A stretch of DNA of 8,945 bases, from assembly GCA_020434645.1 (NCBI GenBank), contig JAGRAK010000064.1:1-8945 (forward strand), written 5' to 3'. Shown in pieces: positions 1 to 6,739 of the stretch. This DNA is from Bdellovibrionales bacterium (GTDB lineage: Bacteria; Bdellovibrionota; Bdellovibrionia; Bdellovibrionales; UBA1609). Position 1 is the first letter of the stretch; every line of letters begins with the position of its first letter. The position numbers and the translations under genes were made by a program. The notes under the pieces were generated by a model, which ran no database searches, was not told the DNA's origin, and saw only the letters and a program-made list of their open reading frames with translations.

Positions 1-26
1 GCACACTTGGGGCAAAACGGCTTCAT
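1..26 (-). CDS. Possible start of a zinc-ribbon protein, cut by the window edge
   Basis: Read leftwards from an ATG at 24-26, the sequence encodes MKPFCPKC before the window ends. A CPxC knuckle right after a short basic start is typical of N-terminal zinc ribbons in small regulatory or pilus-assembly proteins. The frame is also open upstream of the ATG back to a TGA, with an in-frame GTG two codons earlier. No convincing Shine-Dalgarno sequence is present; only a GGG lies directly before the ATG. The gene would lie 74 bp downstream of the receiver-PilZ gene on the same strand. With only eight residues visible, both gene and function are tentative. Confidence 0.3.
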
Positions 27-100
27 ACCCACGTATTGTGCAATCAGTCTGCCAATTCAGATACTTAAGTCGCCCTGGCCACAATCATGTAGACCAGTTT

Positions 101-790
101 TTATACTTTAGACAGCTGCGATCGATACACATCTTTTGGGTTCACAAATTTAAAGCCACAGCCATAGCGACCCGAAAAGCGACCCTTCGGAGTGGTCCAG
201 ACAACTTTGGCGCTAAATGTATACTCACTATTTGTGTCGGTGATAAACACCTTCATTCGAAATAAATCACCGACAGCTACTGTTGAATTGCGAGAGTCGA
301 ATTCACAGTAAGCGCCACCCTTAGATAAATTGTACATACTTGTAAGCAGACTATTGCCTGACGCCAAATCTTCAACTTCGGCAATTTGATTAGTATTAAA
401 ACGTCTAAAATTTTGTTTCGGTACCTGACGCGCTTTTAATAGTTTTTTAGTTAAACCCACTACGTTTTTTTCAGATACAGGGCGAACCATAACATGAATA
501 TCTTGCAACATGTTTAGCTTACCATTGTACTTTAACTGAATCTTATCTGTTATGATCAGCACCGGGAAGGACATGCCTGAGTTTTTTAAAAACTCTACAA
601 TTGCTATTGCATCATCATCAGTTACAGCATGATCAATTATTGCGATATGAAAGTTTCGCATATTTAGCTGGCTTTGGACTCCCCCTAAATCAAAGGCGCC
701 AAAGACCTCAACGTGCAGATCTTCTTCAAGTGCTGATTTCGATTTTTCGAGAGAATCAAATGAATCACTAATAACTAGAATTTTTTGCAT
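101..790 (-). CDS. Receiver-like domain fused to a PilZ domain, both with degenerate active sites
   Basis: This is a 229-residue cytoplasmic two-domain signalling protein. Residues 1-118 have the pattern of a response-regulator receiver: beta-1 ILVIS ending at S8/D9, an acceptor-position Asp in AIID (D53), Thr in LIIT (T81), and VRP at 102-104 where a Lys-Pro is usual. Residues about 125-225 look like PilZ, the c-di-GMP-binding fold: RRFNTN at 129-134, NLSKGG at 154-159 (the [D/N]xSxxG motif), and a closing GCGFKF strand at 210-215. The acidic pair is incomplete, the conserved Lys is Arg103, and the RxxxR motif lacks its second Arg. Phosphorylation and c-di-GMP binding may therefore be weak or lost. 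The start is supported by AGGAG seven bases before the ATG. It lies 143 bp downstream of gltA, a gap large enough for its own promoter. Family assignment of both domains is good; the biological target is unknown. Confidence 0.82.
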   Translation of the reverse strand: MQKILVISDSFDSLEKSKSALEEDLHVEVFGAFDLGGVQSQLNMRNFHIAIIDHAVTDDDAIAIVEFLKNSGMSFPVLIITDKIQLKYNGKLNMLQDIHVMVRPVSEKNVVGLTKKLLKARQVPKQNFRRFNTNQIAEVEDLASGNSLLTSMYNLSKGGAYCEFDSRNSTVAVGDLFRMKVFITDTNSEYTFSAKVVWTTPKGRFSGRYGCGFKFVNPKDVYRSQLSKV

Positions 791-882
791 AAGTCGCTCC
801 TACTATAGCTTTTCGGCTAAGCAGATTCTATTTTGAAATGATTTTTAAATTGTCTAAATAAATGACAGAGATGAGCTCGTTG

Positions 883-918
883 TCTCAATTTGAGAATTAA
901 AACTGGATTCAATTCTCA
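883..918. repeat. Overlapping inverted repeats between gltA and the receiver-PilZ gene
   Basis: Two perfect symmetric elements overlap here. TCTCAA-T-TTGAGA (883-895) is a 13-bp palindrome. TGAGAATT (891-898) pairs perfectly with AATTCTCA (911-918) across a 12-base loop. On the minus-strand transcript the second makes an 8-bp hairpin about 16 bases after the gltA stop codon, but no U-run follows, so it is not a standard intrinsic terminator. Its position about 100 bp upstream of the receiver-PilZ start also suits an operator or mRNA 3'-end stabiliser. The structure is seen directly; the role is inferred. Confidence 0.45.
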
Positions 919-933
919 CTCAAAAGAAATAAA

Positions 934-2055
934 CTATATTTTTAAGCCCTCTTTACCAATCCACTTGCCGCGTGGTCGGTAAATGCGATTTTTCGAATAC
1001 TGCTCAAATATGTGCGCGAGCCAACCTGACACTCGTGAAACGGCAAATATCGGCGTGAACAGATCTGTTGGTATTCTCATACTGTTATAAACAGTCGCTG
1101 AATAAAAATCGACATTTGGCAGAAGGCCTTTTTCTTTTTGTACAGTGTGATCAATCATCGCTGACATCTCATACCAGTGGGCTTCACCAACTTTTTTAGT
1201 GATCTGCTCACTCATTGTGCGAAGAATTCTAGCGCGCGGGTCACCGTTTTTATAAACTCGGTGTCCAAAGCCCATAACCTTAACTTTATTAGCTAAAGCT
1301 TCTTTAATCCAAGCCTCTGCTTTCTCCATCGTGCCGATTTCTTTTAGCATCAACATCACTTGTTCATTGGCGCCGCCATGAAGTGGCCCCTTCAGTGTAC
1401 CAATGGCACTGGTGACAGCTGAATAAATGTCACTTAACGAAGATGAAGTTACACGAGCAGAAAATGCAGAGCAATTCAGCTCATGATCGGCGTGCAATAT
1501 TAAACAGACATCAAATATTTTAACAGTCTCTGCGTCTGGCTCTTTACCAAACATCATATTTAAAAAGTTCCATGCAATAGATTTTTCAGGGTTGGCCTGA
1601 ATAAACGGCTGACCGGTTCTAGTTCTTTCAAATAACGCCACAAGTGGAGCCATCTTGGCCGTCAGCCGAATGCCAATTCTGTGCTGAGCTTTTTCATCTA
1701 TGCCCTGAGAGTCAGCGTCATATAAAGAAAGAAGCGATGTCGCTGTTCGCAACCATGCCATTGGGTGAACACCTTTAGTCGGAAGAGACTGCAGCTGCTT
1801 CACGACTTCGGGTCTTAAAATCATTTCTTGAGAAATTTCTTTTCGAAAAGTCGCGAGTTCAGCAGGTGTCGGTCTTCGATCGTGCCAAAGTAAATAAACA
1901 ACTTCTTCAAAAGTCGATTTCTCAGCTAAGTCATCAATTGTGTATCCACGAAAACAAAGTGTTGCATCTACAATTGACGAGATGCCCGTCGTACAGGCCA
2001 CTACGCCCTCTAAACCCTTATCGACCGCGCCTTCATAAACTTCTACAGCTGCCAT
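934..2055 (-). CDS. gltA: Citrate synthase (type II, short bacterial form)
   Basis: It condenses oxaloacetate and acetyl-CoA to citrate, the entry step of the TCA cycle, in the cytoplasm. The 373 residues match the compact bacterial citrate synthases (about 370 residues) rather than the longer E. coli type. Catalytic residues are all visible: H226 in GPLHGGAN, H265 in the signature GFGHRVYKNGDPR (262-274), and D316 in NVDFYSA. H188/H191 in LHADHELN and a C-terminal RPRGKW are also family features. The start codon ATG is preceded by AAAGGA at a suitable distance. It lies 59 bp downstream of the SpoIIE-like gene on the same strand, so co-transcription or a short own promoter are both possible. 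A 2-methylcitrate synthase role cannot be excluded from sequence alone, but there are no propionate (prp) genes beside it. Confidence 0.95.
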   Translation of the reverse strand: MAAVEVYEGAVDKGLEGVVACTTGISSIVDATLCFRGYTIDDLAEKSTFEEVVYLLWHDRRPTPAELATFRKEISQEMILRPEVVKQLQSLPTKGVHPMAWLRTATSLLSLYDADSQGIDEKAQHRIGIRLTAKMAPLVALFERTRTGQPFIQANPEKSIAWNFLNMMFGKEPDAETVKIFDVCLILHADHELNCSAFSARVTSSSLSDIYSAVTSAIGTLKGPLHGGANEQVMLMLKEIGTMEKAEAWIKEALANKVKVMGFGHRVYKNGDPRARILRTMSEQITKKVGEAHWYEMSAMIDHTVQKEKGLLPNVDFYSATVYNSMRIPTDLFTPIFAVSRVSGWLAHIFEQYSKNRIYRPRGKWIGKEGLKI

Positions 2056-2077
2056 GGTATGTCCTTTCGAATTGGAT

Positions 2078-2090
2078 ACATCTAGCTTAA
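2078..2090 (-). promoter_or_regulatory. Motif upstream of gltA shared with the SpoIIE-like gene
   Basis: The plus-strand string ACATCTAGCTTAA lies 22 bp upstream of the gltA start codon. A near copy, ACGTCTAGCTTGA (11 of 13 identical), occurs at 3067-3079 beside the annotated start of the SpoIIE-like gene in the same orientation. On the minus strand it reads AAGCTAGATGT, which could contain a weak -10 element (TAGATG). No good -35 is seen. It is a candidate promoter or regulator site only. Confidence 0.3.
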
Positions 2091-2114
2091 CGAATTTGTA
2101 ACTCGAGGGGTAGA

Positions 2115-3065
2115 CTATTTTTTTGCTAACTTAATAACTCGATCTTTTACTTCCGCCACGACCACGGTCATATCTCGAGGAATCTCCTGCCCCTTTGAAA
2201 ACTCCTGCACTTGAAATAATATTTGATTTCGCAGCTCATGAACACCGCGCGTCGCATACTCTAATATAGATTTATAGAGACGATCTTGCCCAAATTCTTT
2301 TCCATCTAAATTGCGCGCCTCAACAACGCCTCGTGAGCAAAAAATCAATCGATCTCGCGGACTAAGTGCGATGGACTGAGAAATCATTTCTGAACTATAG
2401 CCCTGACTAATCGCAGGATTTGGTGACTTCAAGAGTCGCAACTCACCTGCCGCATAATCATAATGCAGAGTCTGAACATTCCCTGTCTTTGCAAAGGCCA
2501 AAGAAAAATTACGTCGATCAAAGAGGCCATAAAAGACATCTGCATTGTCCTCACCTTGAATGCTGCCAAGTAGCTCATCTATAATTTGCTTGAGCATCAA
2601 GTGCGGCTCAGAACCACGACGAGCCTCCATGCGCCCCGTTAGCTTCAATAATACAGACAAAAGTAAGGCCGACATGACATGCCCCGTAGAGCTGGCGACA
2701 ATAACTCCAAAACGAGAGCGGTCTTCATGTTCAAAGACATCAAAGTAGTCGCCCCCTCGCGCAAAACTCGGCACAAATTTAGATGAGAACTCAAAACCTT
2801 GAATATTTGGAATTTCTGTCGGCATGAGTTGCTTTTGCATCGCTTGCACAACTTTAATCTCTTGATTGAGCTCCCCAATCAGCACCTCTAAACGTTTATT
2901 AGCAGAAGAGAGTTCTCGACGAAAAACAGACAGATCTTTCTCTCGATCCTCGACCTCTTCTTCTAACTCTAAAATTCGCGCTTTAAGGGCTTCGACAGAC
3001 TCATTTGCCATGACTAAATTGTTGAACTCGTGACATGCTTTGTCAACGGTAACGCTCGAGGCCAC
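2115..3065 (-). CDS. SpoIIE/PP2C-type phosphatase-like protein with coiled-coil N-terminus, probably catalytically impaired
   Basis: A 316-residue cytoplasmic protein. Residues about 22-80 are a charged heptad-like coiled coil, and residues 80-310 form a SpoIIE/RsbU-type PPM phosphatase domain, a family that dephosphorylates anti-sigma-factor antagonists. The entry motif MPxxIPxIxGFEF and RGGDYFDVFE (103-112, with D106/D109) are clear. The canonical DVSGHG motif reads ASSTGH (124-129), putting S125 where a metal-binding Asp belongs. The canonical TDGVTEA reads SRGVVEA (244-250), with R245 replacing Asp. The late DDxT motif reads RDMT (297-300). Loss of several metal ligands suggests a pseudophosphatase that senses or binds rather than cleaves. 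The longest frame begins with GTG (3063-3065) without a clear ribosome binding site; an ATG at 3009-3011 (residue 19) is an alternative that leaves the coiled coil intact. It is divergent from the SirB1-like gene and 59 bp upstream of gltA. Confidence 0.85.
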   Translation of the reverse strand: MASSVTVDKACHEFNNLVMANESVEALKARILELEEEVEDREKDLSVFRRELSSANKRLEVLIGELNQEIKVVQAMQKQLMPTEIPNIQGFEFSSKFVPSFARGGDYFDVFEHEDRSRFGVIVASSTGHVMSALLLSVLLKLTGRMEARRGSEPHLMLKQIIDELLGSIQGEDNADVFYGLFDRRNFSLAFAKTGNVQTLHYDYAAGELRLLKSPNPAISQGYSSEMISQSIALSPRDRLIFCSRGVVEARNLDGKEFGQDRLYKSILEYATRGVHELRNQILFQVQEFSKGQEIPRDMTVVVAEVKDRVIKLAKK

Positions 3066-3066
3066 G

Positions 3067-3110
3067 ACGTCTAGCTTGAAATATTTACATGTATTTCGTA
3101 CGACCTAGGG
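3067..3110. promoter_or_regulatory. Short divergent intergenic region with stacked palindromes
   Basis: Only 45 bp separate the two annotated divergent starts. The stretch contains TACATGTA (3086-3093), CGTACG (3097-3102) and CCTAGG (3104-3109), plus the copy of the motif also found before gltA (3067-3079). This is too short for two complete promoters, so at least one promoter must extend into the coding frames or one start lies further in. No strong -35/-10 pair is recognisable. Confidence 0.3.
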
Positions 3111-3857
3111 ATGGTTCAGTCATCACTGTCACACAGCTCAATTCAGACTCTTATAAATATTAATACAAATCTGACCCGTGATGAATCCCAAGACTCCTGT
3201 TTGCGTACTATAAACTTTATGACTTACGAACTCGCCACTCTCTGCGACAACAAAACAGATCGTGAAGTTTTAGAAGTTCTTAATGATTTTTTCTTTAAGA
3301 CCAAAAATTTTAAGCTCGACACGTCACCTCTGCTACTCGCCTCAATACTAGCCGAGCGCCGTGGCTGCGGCATTGCACTTGCCTATATATATATGCATTT
3401 AGCAAAAAATCTGGGGCTAGAGCTGCACCTCATTCATTGGCCACTCCATGCTATTCTCAAGTGGGAGTGTGAGGGCAAAGCCTTCTTCATTGATCTCGAA
3501 CAAAACGGGAAGCTCTTAAGTGAAGAAGAACTTCTGCTTATGGTGAATAAACATAAAGATCAGCTTCGAACACTTTCTAGCACTGAGTCTACAATTCAAT
3601 ACCTAAGCTATATTCTGACCCACTATCGCCAAGAGAATCAACTCGAACAGTTGCACCGCACGTTATCTGAAATTTTAAATATCGAGCCCGAAAATACTCG
3701 CTACCTTGCCGAACGCGCGCTTCTCAGACGTGAAATGGGTTTAATTAAAGAATCTATATGTGATTTTAAACGCTACTTTTCTTTCACTGATCGAAGTGCC
3801 GCACCAGCACACGTCATCACTGCTTACGACAGCATTGTTCTCATCGGGCATGTATAA
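3111..3857 (+). CDS. SirB1-like transglutaminase-fold protein with C-terminal TPR
   Basis: A 248-residue cytoplasmic protein. The central part (about 70-145) matches the SirB1/Transglut_core2 pattern: LLASILAERRG, a helix with LAYIYMHLAKNLGLEL, then WPLHAIL and FIDLEQNGKLLSEEEL. Family members normally read PGHF and FIDPFxGG at the latter places. H113 and D128 are therefore kept, and C86 in RRGCGIAL sits at the helix start where a papain-like Cys nucleophile would lie, so a complete triad is possible. Residues about 160-225 form two TPR-like helical hairpins (RTLSEILNIEPENTRYLAERALL...). The reaction of this family is not established. The ATG has GGG directly before it rather than at normal spacing, so the start is uncertain. 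The gene is divergent from the SpoIIE-like gene and ends 3 bp from the convergent ankyrin gene. Confidence 0.8.
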   Translation: MVQSSLSHSSIQTLININTNLTRDESQDSCLRTINFMTYELATLCDNKTDREVLEVLNDFFFKTKNFKLDTSPLLLASILAERRGCGIALAYIYMHLAKNLGLELHLIHWPLHAILKWECEGKAFFIDLEQNGKLLSEEELLLMVNKHKDQLRTLSSTESTIQYLSYILTHYRQENQLEQLHRTLSEILNIEPENTRYLAERALLRREMGLIKESICDFKRYFSFTDRSAAPAHVITAYDSIVLIGHV

Positions 3858-3860
3858 GCA

Positions 3861-5045
3861 TCAATACTTTGCTTCTATTATTTTAATAATTTGATCAAGT
3901 CTTGCCGGAGCATCAAGCCCCTGTCCGCCTAAAGATGCCTTTTGATTTTGGGCTATTTGCAGACTGTCAAAACTGTGATCTTTAGTTTTAAGATTAAGAT
4001 CCGCACCTTTATCAACTAAAAACTGCACAATCTGTGGAGACAAAACTTTCGTTGCATATGACAAAGCTGTCCAACCAATTTCATCTTGAGCATTGAGAGC
4101 ATCAGGTATTTGAGCGTAGACCGCCTCAACCACAGCCAAATTATTTGATTGCGCTGCAACCATCAGCATAGTCTTTCCTCCAGGCATGCGAATATTAAAA
4201 TCAACACCTCTGTCTGCCAGCATTTGAATAATTTTAAGCTGGGACATCGACAGCGCCACAGTTAAAGCACATTTACCATCGGCCGTCGCATACGAATAAT
4301 CAATGCCATCTTGTAATAGTAAATGCTCTGCAATTTCTTCTCTCTTGCTGTCGATAGCAATCATCAGTGGCGACCAATTTTTTAGGCGCAAGAGGATGCC
4401 GTTTCCACCACTAAAATTTATATCTGCACCTCGCGACAACCAAAACTTCAGCGATTCTAAATTGCCGTCGAGAATCGCCCTGACCAGTGGCGCCTGCCCT
4501 TTAGAATCTATTAAATTGGGGTTTGCTCCGCGTTCACATAACCAAATAATTTGCGCTTCATCATTTCGATCAATCACATATTGAAGGGCTATATCAAGAT
4601 TCGCACCTCGATCAATTAGAAATAATGCCACTTTATTCTGCCCCACTCTCAGCGCCGTTATTAATGGGGGCTCTTCATCTTGACCGGGGATATTGACAAG
4701 CTCTATGTTTTTCTCACATAAAATTTTGATGAGAGTTTGAAAGTTATTTTCTAAAGCATAGAAAAAAGCAGTATTACCCATATGATCAATGAGCGCCGGA
4801 TCAACACCCGCATTTAACAAAAAGCGAACAGCATCAATATGATTGCCGATAACTGACAAATGGAGGGCAGACTGATGTTCATCTTTATTGAAAAAATTAG
4901 GATCTACCTTTTTTACAGTTAAATAAGACTGAAGCTGTCCAACTTGTCCACCACGTGCGGCGTCTAGATACAATAAGCCGCATCTTTCTACCTCAGGGTT
5001 TAATTTTTTTACAGCACTTCGGATTTTAGAAAAAAAACTGCTCAT
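3861..5045 (-). CDS. Ankyrin-repeat protein
   Basis: A 394-residue protein made almost wholly of ankyrin repeats, a protein-binding scaffold without catalytic function. About eleven repeats of 28-41 residues run from about residue 24 to 390, with the usual GxTAL, VxFLLxxGADxN pattern, for example RGANPN (172-177), RGADIN (205-210), RGVDFN (279-284) and KGADLN (346-351). The repeat at 183-223 carries an insertion (NFSGGNGILLRLKN). The N-terminus FFSKIRSAVKKL is a basic amphipathic helix rather than a cleavable signal peptide, so the protein is predicted to be cytoplasmic, possibly membrane-associated. No Shine-Dalgarno sequence precedes the ATG. A TATAAT box lies about 25 bp upstream. It is 72 bp downstream of rsmJ on the same strand. 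The binding partner is unknown. Confidence 0.88.
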   Translation of the reverse strand: MSSFFSKIRSAVKKLNPEVERCGLLYLDAARGGQVGQLQSYLTVKKVDPNFFNKDEHQSALHLSVIGNHIDAVRFLLNAGVDPALIDHMGNTAFFYALENNFQTLIKILCEKNIELVNIPGQDEEPPLITALRVGQNKVALFLIDRGANLDIALQYVIDRNDEAQIIWLCERGANPNLIDSKGQAPLVRAILDGNLESLKFWLSRGADINFSGGNGILLRLKNWSPLMIAIDSKREEIAEHLLLQDGIDYSYATADGKCALTVALSMSQLKIIQMLADRGVDFNIRMPGGKTMLMVAAQSNNLAVVEAVYAQIPDALNAQDEIGWTALSYATKVLSPQIVQFLVDKGADLNLKTKDHSFDSLQIAQNQKASLGGQGLDAPARLDQIIKIIEAKY

Positions 5046-5070
5046 GGTCTAAACAATAATGATGTATCTG

Positions 5071-5076
5071 ATTATA
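5071..5076 (-). promoter_or_regulatory. Consensus -10 box upstream of the ankyrin gene
   Basis: The minus strand reads TATAAT, a perfect -10 hexamer, inside the 10-bp palindrome GATTATAATC (5070-5079). A transcript starting about seven bases further would have a leader of roughly 20 bases before the ATG at 5043-5045. The -35 position holds no recognisable TTGACA-like hexamer, so the promoter call is moderate to weak. Confidence 0.38.
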
Positions 5077-5117
5077 ATCAAGCCAGGCTTTTATTTGGGC
5101 TGGTCTAGTTATTGAGT

Positions 5118-5828
5118 TCAGCCTTTACCCAGGCCTTCGTATGAGCACACATAAACATCGTAACGCACAGCCTTGCCCTCAAATTGAATATTTGGCTTTA
5201 AATATTTCTTATGAGTTGGTTTAAGCGATGGTGCTGACAGTGGCCTTTTCACCACGACTCTTTTTGTCGCCACCTGAAGGGCAAGATCTAGTAGCTCAGT
5301 CTCTTGTTCAGAACTTACAATTGGAGCCAGTAATTTAAGAAGTATAGACTCTTTACCAGACTTTGCTGATTTTCTTTTCTCAGGGAACATCGGGTCTAAA
5401 TACACGACATCTACATTTTTATTTTCAGCAGAGAAATTGGCGAGCCAATTTTTAAAATATTTTTTGGCCTCTGTATTTTCTATTTTAAGGTGGCACTCAT
5501 CCGAGAGTCGTGAAATTTGATCCGACACGACCCTGTAAAGCATTTTATTTTCTTCTAAAGCGAGTACATGACAACCAAGAGAGGCCATATGAAATGAATC
5601 TCGGCATAGACCGGATGTGGCATCTACGATGCGCAACTTTTGCCCTTCATCTTTTTGACTTGCCCGATAGCCAATGGCTCGCGCAAGCAAGTCTGATTTA
5701 AGACCAATTTTATTTCTTTTAGAAAAATCAACATCCACTCGAATGGGTTTTTGACTCTCTTCTAAAATTAAAAAGTGCAATCCGCAGCCATCACTGTCAA
5801 TTTGAACTTTAAGCGCTGGTGTCTTCAT
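5118..5828 (-). CDS. rsmJ: 16S rRNA (guanine-1516-N2)-methyltransferase RsmJ
   Basis: A 236-residue class I SAM-dependent methyltransferase that modifies a guanine of 16S rRNA in the small ribosomal subunit (G1516 in E. coli numbering). Family marks in order: LLARAIGYR (48-55), the SAM-binding loop DATSGLCRDSF (69-79; DATAGLGRDAF in E. coli), LEENKMLYRVV (acidic loop), the catalytic VYLDPMFPEKRKSA (142-155), and the conserved ATKRVVVKRP (187-196), ending with RYDVY, like the RFDIY of the family. The length fits RsmJ. Its ATG overlaps the stop codon of the upstream prenyltransferase gene (ATGA at 5825-5828), implying translational coupling in a menaquinone/isoprenoid operon, an unexpected partner for an rRNA methylase. 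No missing key residue is seen. Confidence 0.92.
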   Translation of the reverse strand: MKTPALKVQIDSDGCGLHFLILEESQKPIRVDVDFSKRNKIGLKSDLLARAIGYRASQKDEGQKLRIVDATSGLCRDSFHMASLGCHVLALEENKMLYRVVSDQISRLSDECHLKIENTEAKKYFKNWLANFSAENKNVDVVYLDPMFPEKRKSAKSGKESILLKLLAPIVSSEQETELLDLALQVATKRVVVKRPLSAPSLKPTHKKYLKPNIQFEGKAVRYDVYVCSYEGLGKG

Positions 5829-6736
5829 AAAATCGACATTAAAAACATGTAGAGGCCAGAGTAAAAATGCAGCTGAATAATTTTATGCGGCAGTGAATAC
5901 AAATATGATGAGAGCGGAGATGTAACCGATAAGGTTCGAACACAAAGAAAAATAATATATCCCACAATAGGTAACGCAAATAGTATGTTATGAAATCTGA
6001 AAACACTGATCCCGAAATAAATGCAAATTGTAATAGCTGCTAGTATAAATAAACCTACAATTAATTGTTGAGCACGATCAAAACCAATACGCACCGGCAA
6101 TGTTCTTATGCCGGCTTCATCGTCAACCACCATGCTGATCACACGCCTCACACCAACGTAAGCCAAAGTCAGCCACGTAAAATAGAATCCCATTAAGTAT
6201 ATCGGCAGTGGCAACACTTTTAGCCGTAAAAACTCGGGCTGCGCTAGTACTACGGGGATGGCCAGACTCATAGTCATCAAAAGCATGACATGATACAGTC
6301 GCTTCACTGTAATTGCCCGCAACCATCCGTTTTGAATAACTCGACTGCCGCCCTTTTCATTCAGGCGATCGACGCCCGTCATGTGATCGACATAGTCATT
6401 GCGACAAAAAATAGCACCATGTAAAAAGAAAAATGAGAGTAGTGCCATGGCCACGTAGTTCCAATTTTGTATTTGGCCTGCCATTAGACTTGCTGTCAGA
6501 ACGCCTGGCATTAATGTTAACGTCAATAAATCAAAACGAAAAACCTGAGCTAATATTTTTAAAAAGTGGGGGCGTCGAATATCTTTTACATCAACTAACT
6601 GAAACGTGACCTTCTCATTAGCTCTGTTCACATTCATTGAGCGGACAGGAATAGCGCGAATCGACGGAGAAATCTCACCCAGTAGATATTGATTCAACTC
6701 TAAACTGGGGCGCTCTAGCGTTATAAACTCATTCAC
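5825..6736 (-). CDS. menA: UbiA-family prenyltransferase, probably 1,4-dihydroxy-2-naphthoate polyprenyltransferase (MenA)
   Basis: An integral membrane prenyltransferase expected to join a polyprenyl tail to DHNA, giving demethylmenaquinone. The 303 residues contain several hydrophobic helices (about 68-88, 92-110, 147-165, 175-195, 223-243, 250-268, 288-303). The first Asp-rich motif NDYVDHMTGVD (113-123) is intact and is followed by GGSRVIQNG, as in MenA. The second motif reads SMVVDDEAGIRTLPVRIG (201-218): D205 sits four residues before the conserved Gly, but the partner Asp expected at 201 is Ser and the usual N is Arg198. About 55 polar residues precede the membrane part, longer than usual. 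The start is GTG, with AAGG eight bases upstream and only 3 bp after the preceding stop. Neighbouring polyprenyl synthase, thioesterase and CoA ligase genes favour MenA over UbiA. Confidence 0.82.
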   Translation of the reverse strand: MNEFITLERPSLELNQYLLGEISPSIRAIPVRSMNVNRANEKVTFQLVDVKDIRRPHFLKILAQVFRFDLLTLTLMPGVLTASLMAGQIQNWNYVAMALLSFFFLHGAIFCRNDYVDHMTGVDRLNEKGGSRVIQNGWLRAITVKRLYHVMLLMTMSLAIPVVLAQPEFLRLKVLPLPIYLMGFYFTWLTLAYVGVRRVISMVVDDEAGIRTLPVRIGFDRAQQLIVGLFILAAITICIYFGISVFRFHNILFALPIVGYIIFLCVRTLSVTSPLSSYLYSLPHKIIQLHFYSGLYMFLMSIL

Positions 6737-6739
6737 CGA

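Noticed and set aside
75..102. CTGG...CCAG hairpin followed by five Ts on the plus strand, as a terminator
   Set aside because: The plus-strand stem is only four pairs plus a mismatch and no plus-strand gene lies upstream. On the minus strand, where genes end, no T-run follows the stem.
2645..2878. 77-codon frame inside the SpoIIE-like gene
   Set aside because: It overlaps conserved phosphatase motifs in the main frame and its translation resembles no protein family I know.
3858..3900. Weak AAGC/GCTT hairpin with T-rich stretch after the SirB1-like gene
   Set aside because: The stem has four pairs, and the sequence is the coding end of the convergent ankyrin gene, so chance explains it.
6123..6326. 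Alternative 67-codon frame inside menA as a sign of a frameshift near its degenerate second motif
   Set aside because: The main frame runs uninterrupted through the motif with correct flanking residues on both sides; the other frame encodes nothing resembling a prenyltransferase.
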